In this document: positions 63,841 to 64,000 of the stretch, piece by piece
Layout of the letters: each line of letters begins with the position of its first letter
How positions within the stretch are numbered: position 1 is the stretch's first letter
DNA from: JBDSLU01 sp963844435
Lineage (GTDB): Bacteria; Acidobacteriota; Vicinamibacteria; Vicinamibacterales; Vicinamibacteraceae
Reading direction: 5' to 3'
Assembly (NCBI GenBank): GCA_963844435.1
Contig: CAWJOG010000021.1
Coordinates: 496,001 to 560,000 of the forward strand
Length of the DNA stretch: 64,000 bases
Translations under genes and position numbers: made by a program
Notes under the pieces: model-generated
Seen by the model: only the letters and a program-made list of their open reading frames with translations
The model's database searches: none
Told to the model about the DNA's origin: nothing

Positions 63841-64000
63841 TCAGGCCCGGAGCCGGCGGTAGAGGTCCAGGGTCTCCTGGACCATCCGATCGGCCGTGAA
63901 TCGCCGTTCGACGCGGGCCCGGGCGGCGGCGGCCAAACGGTTGGTGAGGGCCTGGTCGCGCAGCAGCCGGATGATGGCGGCGCCCAGGGCGGAGGCGTCC
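63841..64000 (-). CDS. Glycosyltransferase, C-terminal fragment
   Basis: The gene enters from the right edge; only the last ~52 residues are visible. DASALGAAIIRLLRDQALTN, then RLAAAARARVERRFTADRMV and QETLDLYRRLRA, are the standard C-terminus of GT4-family (GT-B fold) glycosyltransferases: the helix after the nucleotide-sugar site with the REHRFSWERMV-like motif. Nothing can be said of donor or acceptor. Confidence 0.75.
   Translation of the reverse strand, partial: DASALGAAIIRLLRDQALTNRLAAAARARVERRFTADRMVQETLDLYRRLRA

Overview
The window is very GC-rich bacterial chromosome with densely packed genes on both strands. Its gene families together suggest an acidobacterium, probably of the Vicinamibacteria type. 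The pointers are PadR regulators next to MacB/ADOP-type permeases, winged-helix/TPR regulators, DUF1501 and Planctomycete-type cytochrome (PSCyt1/PSCyt2/PSD1) genes, sorbosone-dehydrogenase/cytochrome c proteins, ThuA, and a carboxypeptidase-regulatory-domain TonB-type outer-membrane protein ending in Phe. This placement rests on gene content only. No rRNA, tRNA, CRISPR array, prophage or intact insertion sequence was seen.

Layout. 0-2.2 kb: start of an ADOP-type permease gene divergent from a padR gene and its partner, then a decayed MerR regulator and methyltransferase. 2.2-10.6 kb: a secreted PQQ-type propeller with EF-hands, then a minus-strand run of YCII protein, ABC ATPase, PSCyt/PSD1 cytochrome protein, DUF1501 and NHL propeller. 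10.6-16.3 kb: a winged-helix/TPR regulator divergent from a redox and sulfur operon (peroxiredoxin, DUF2892, persulfide dioxygenase-rhodanese, sulfite oxidase). 16.3-22.9 kb: MDMPI-type protein, DUF72, queE-queC, AlaX editing protein, PBP4. 22.9-27.7 kb: a GldA/F/G-like ABC system with a DUF4340 protein. 27.8-30.4 kb: a zinc-type ArsR repressor with its operator and a Zn/Cd P-type ATPase. 30.5-36.5 kb: lipoprotein, REC-PilZ protein, a LysW-like carrier overlapping larE, a large GT-C enzyme, Pal. 36.6-39.2 kb: pyrK-pyrD-pyrF. 39.3-42.4 kb: membrane phosphodiesterase-like protein, RAYT remnant, purU. 42.6-50.5 kb: ThuA plus a large dehydrogenase-cytochrome-discoidin protein, an orphan EF-G domain III ORF, DoxX, VOC and leucine-rich-repeat proteins. 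50.7-55.2 kb: HD-GYP phosphodiesterase, GH67 alpha-glucuronidase. 55.2-59.9 kb: pyrR-pyrB-pyrC-pyrE behind a PyrR-type RNA leader. 59.9-63.6 kb: the TonB-type protein with an operator-like cluster upstream. 63.8 kb to the end: C-terminus of a glycosyltransferase.

How genes work together. The two pyr clusters encode every de novo UMP step except carbamoyl-phosphate synthase. The persulfide dioxygenase makes sulfite that the next gene's product could oxidise to sulfate. The ArsR/P-ATPase pair is a self-contained zinc export module. The TonB-type protein, GH67, ThuA, dehydrogenase and PSD1/DUF1501 genes suggest polysaccharide scavenging.

Quality note. Many conserved genes are split by single-base frameshifts, and at the junctions examined these mostly look like one inserted base. 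The clusters at 43.5-46.5 and 59.9-62.7 kb are extreme. I treat most as sequence errors and annotate the joined genes, so lengths quoted for them are approximate.
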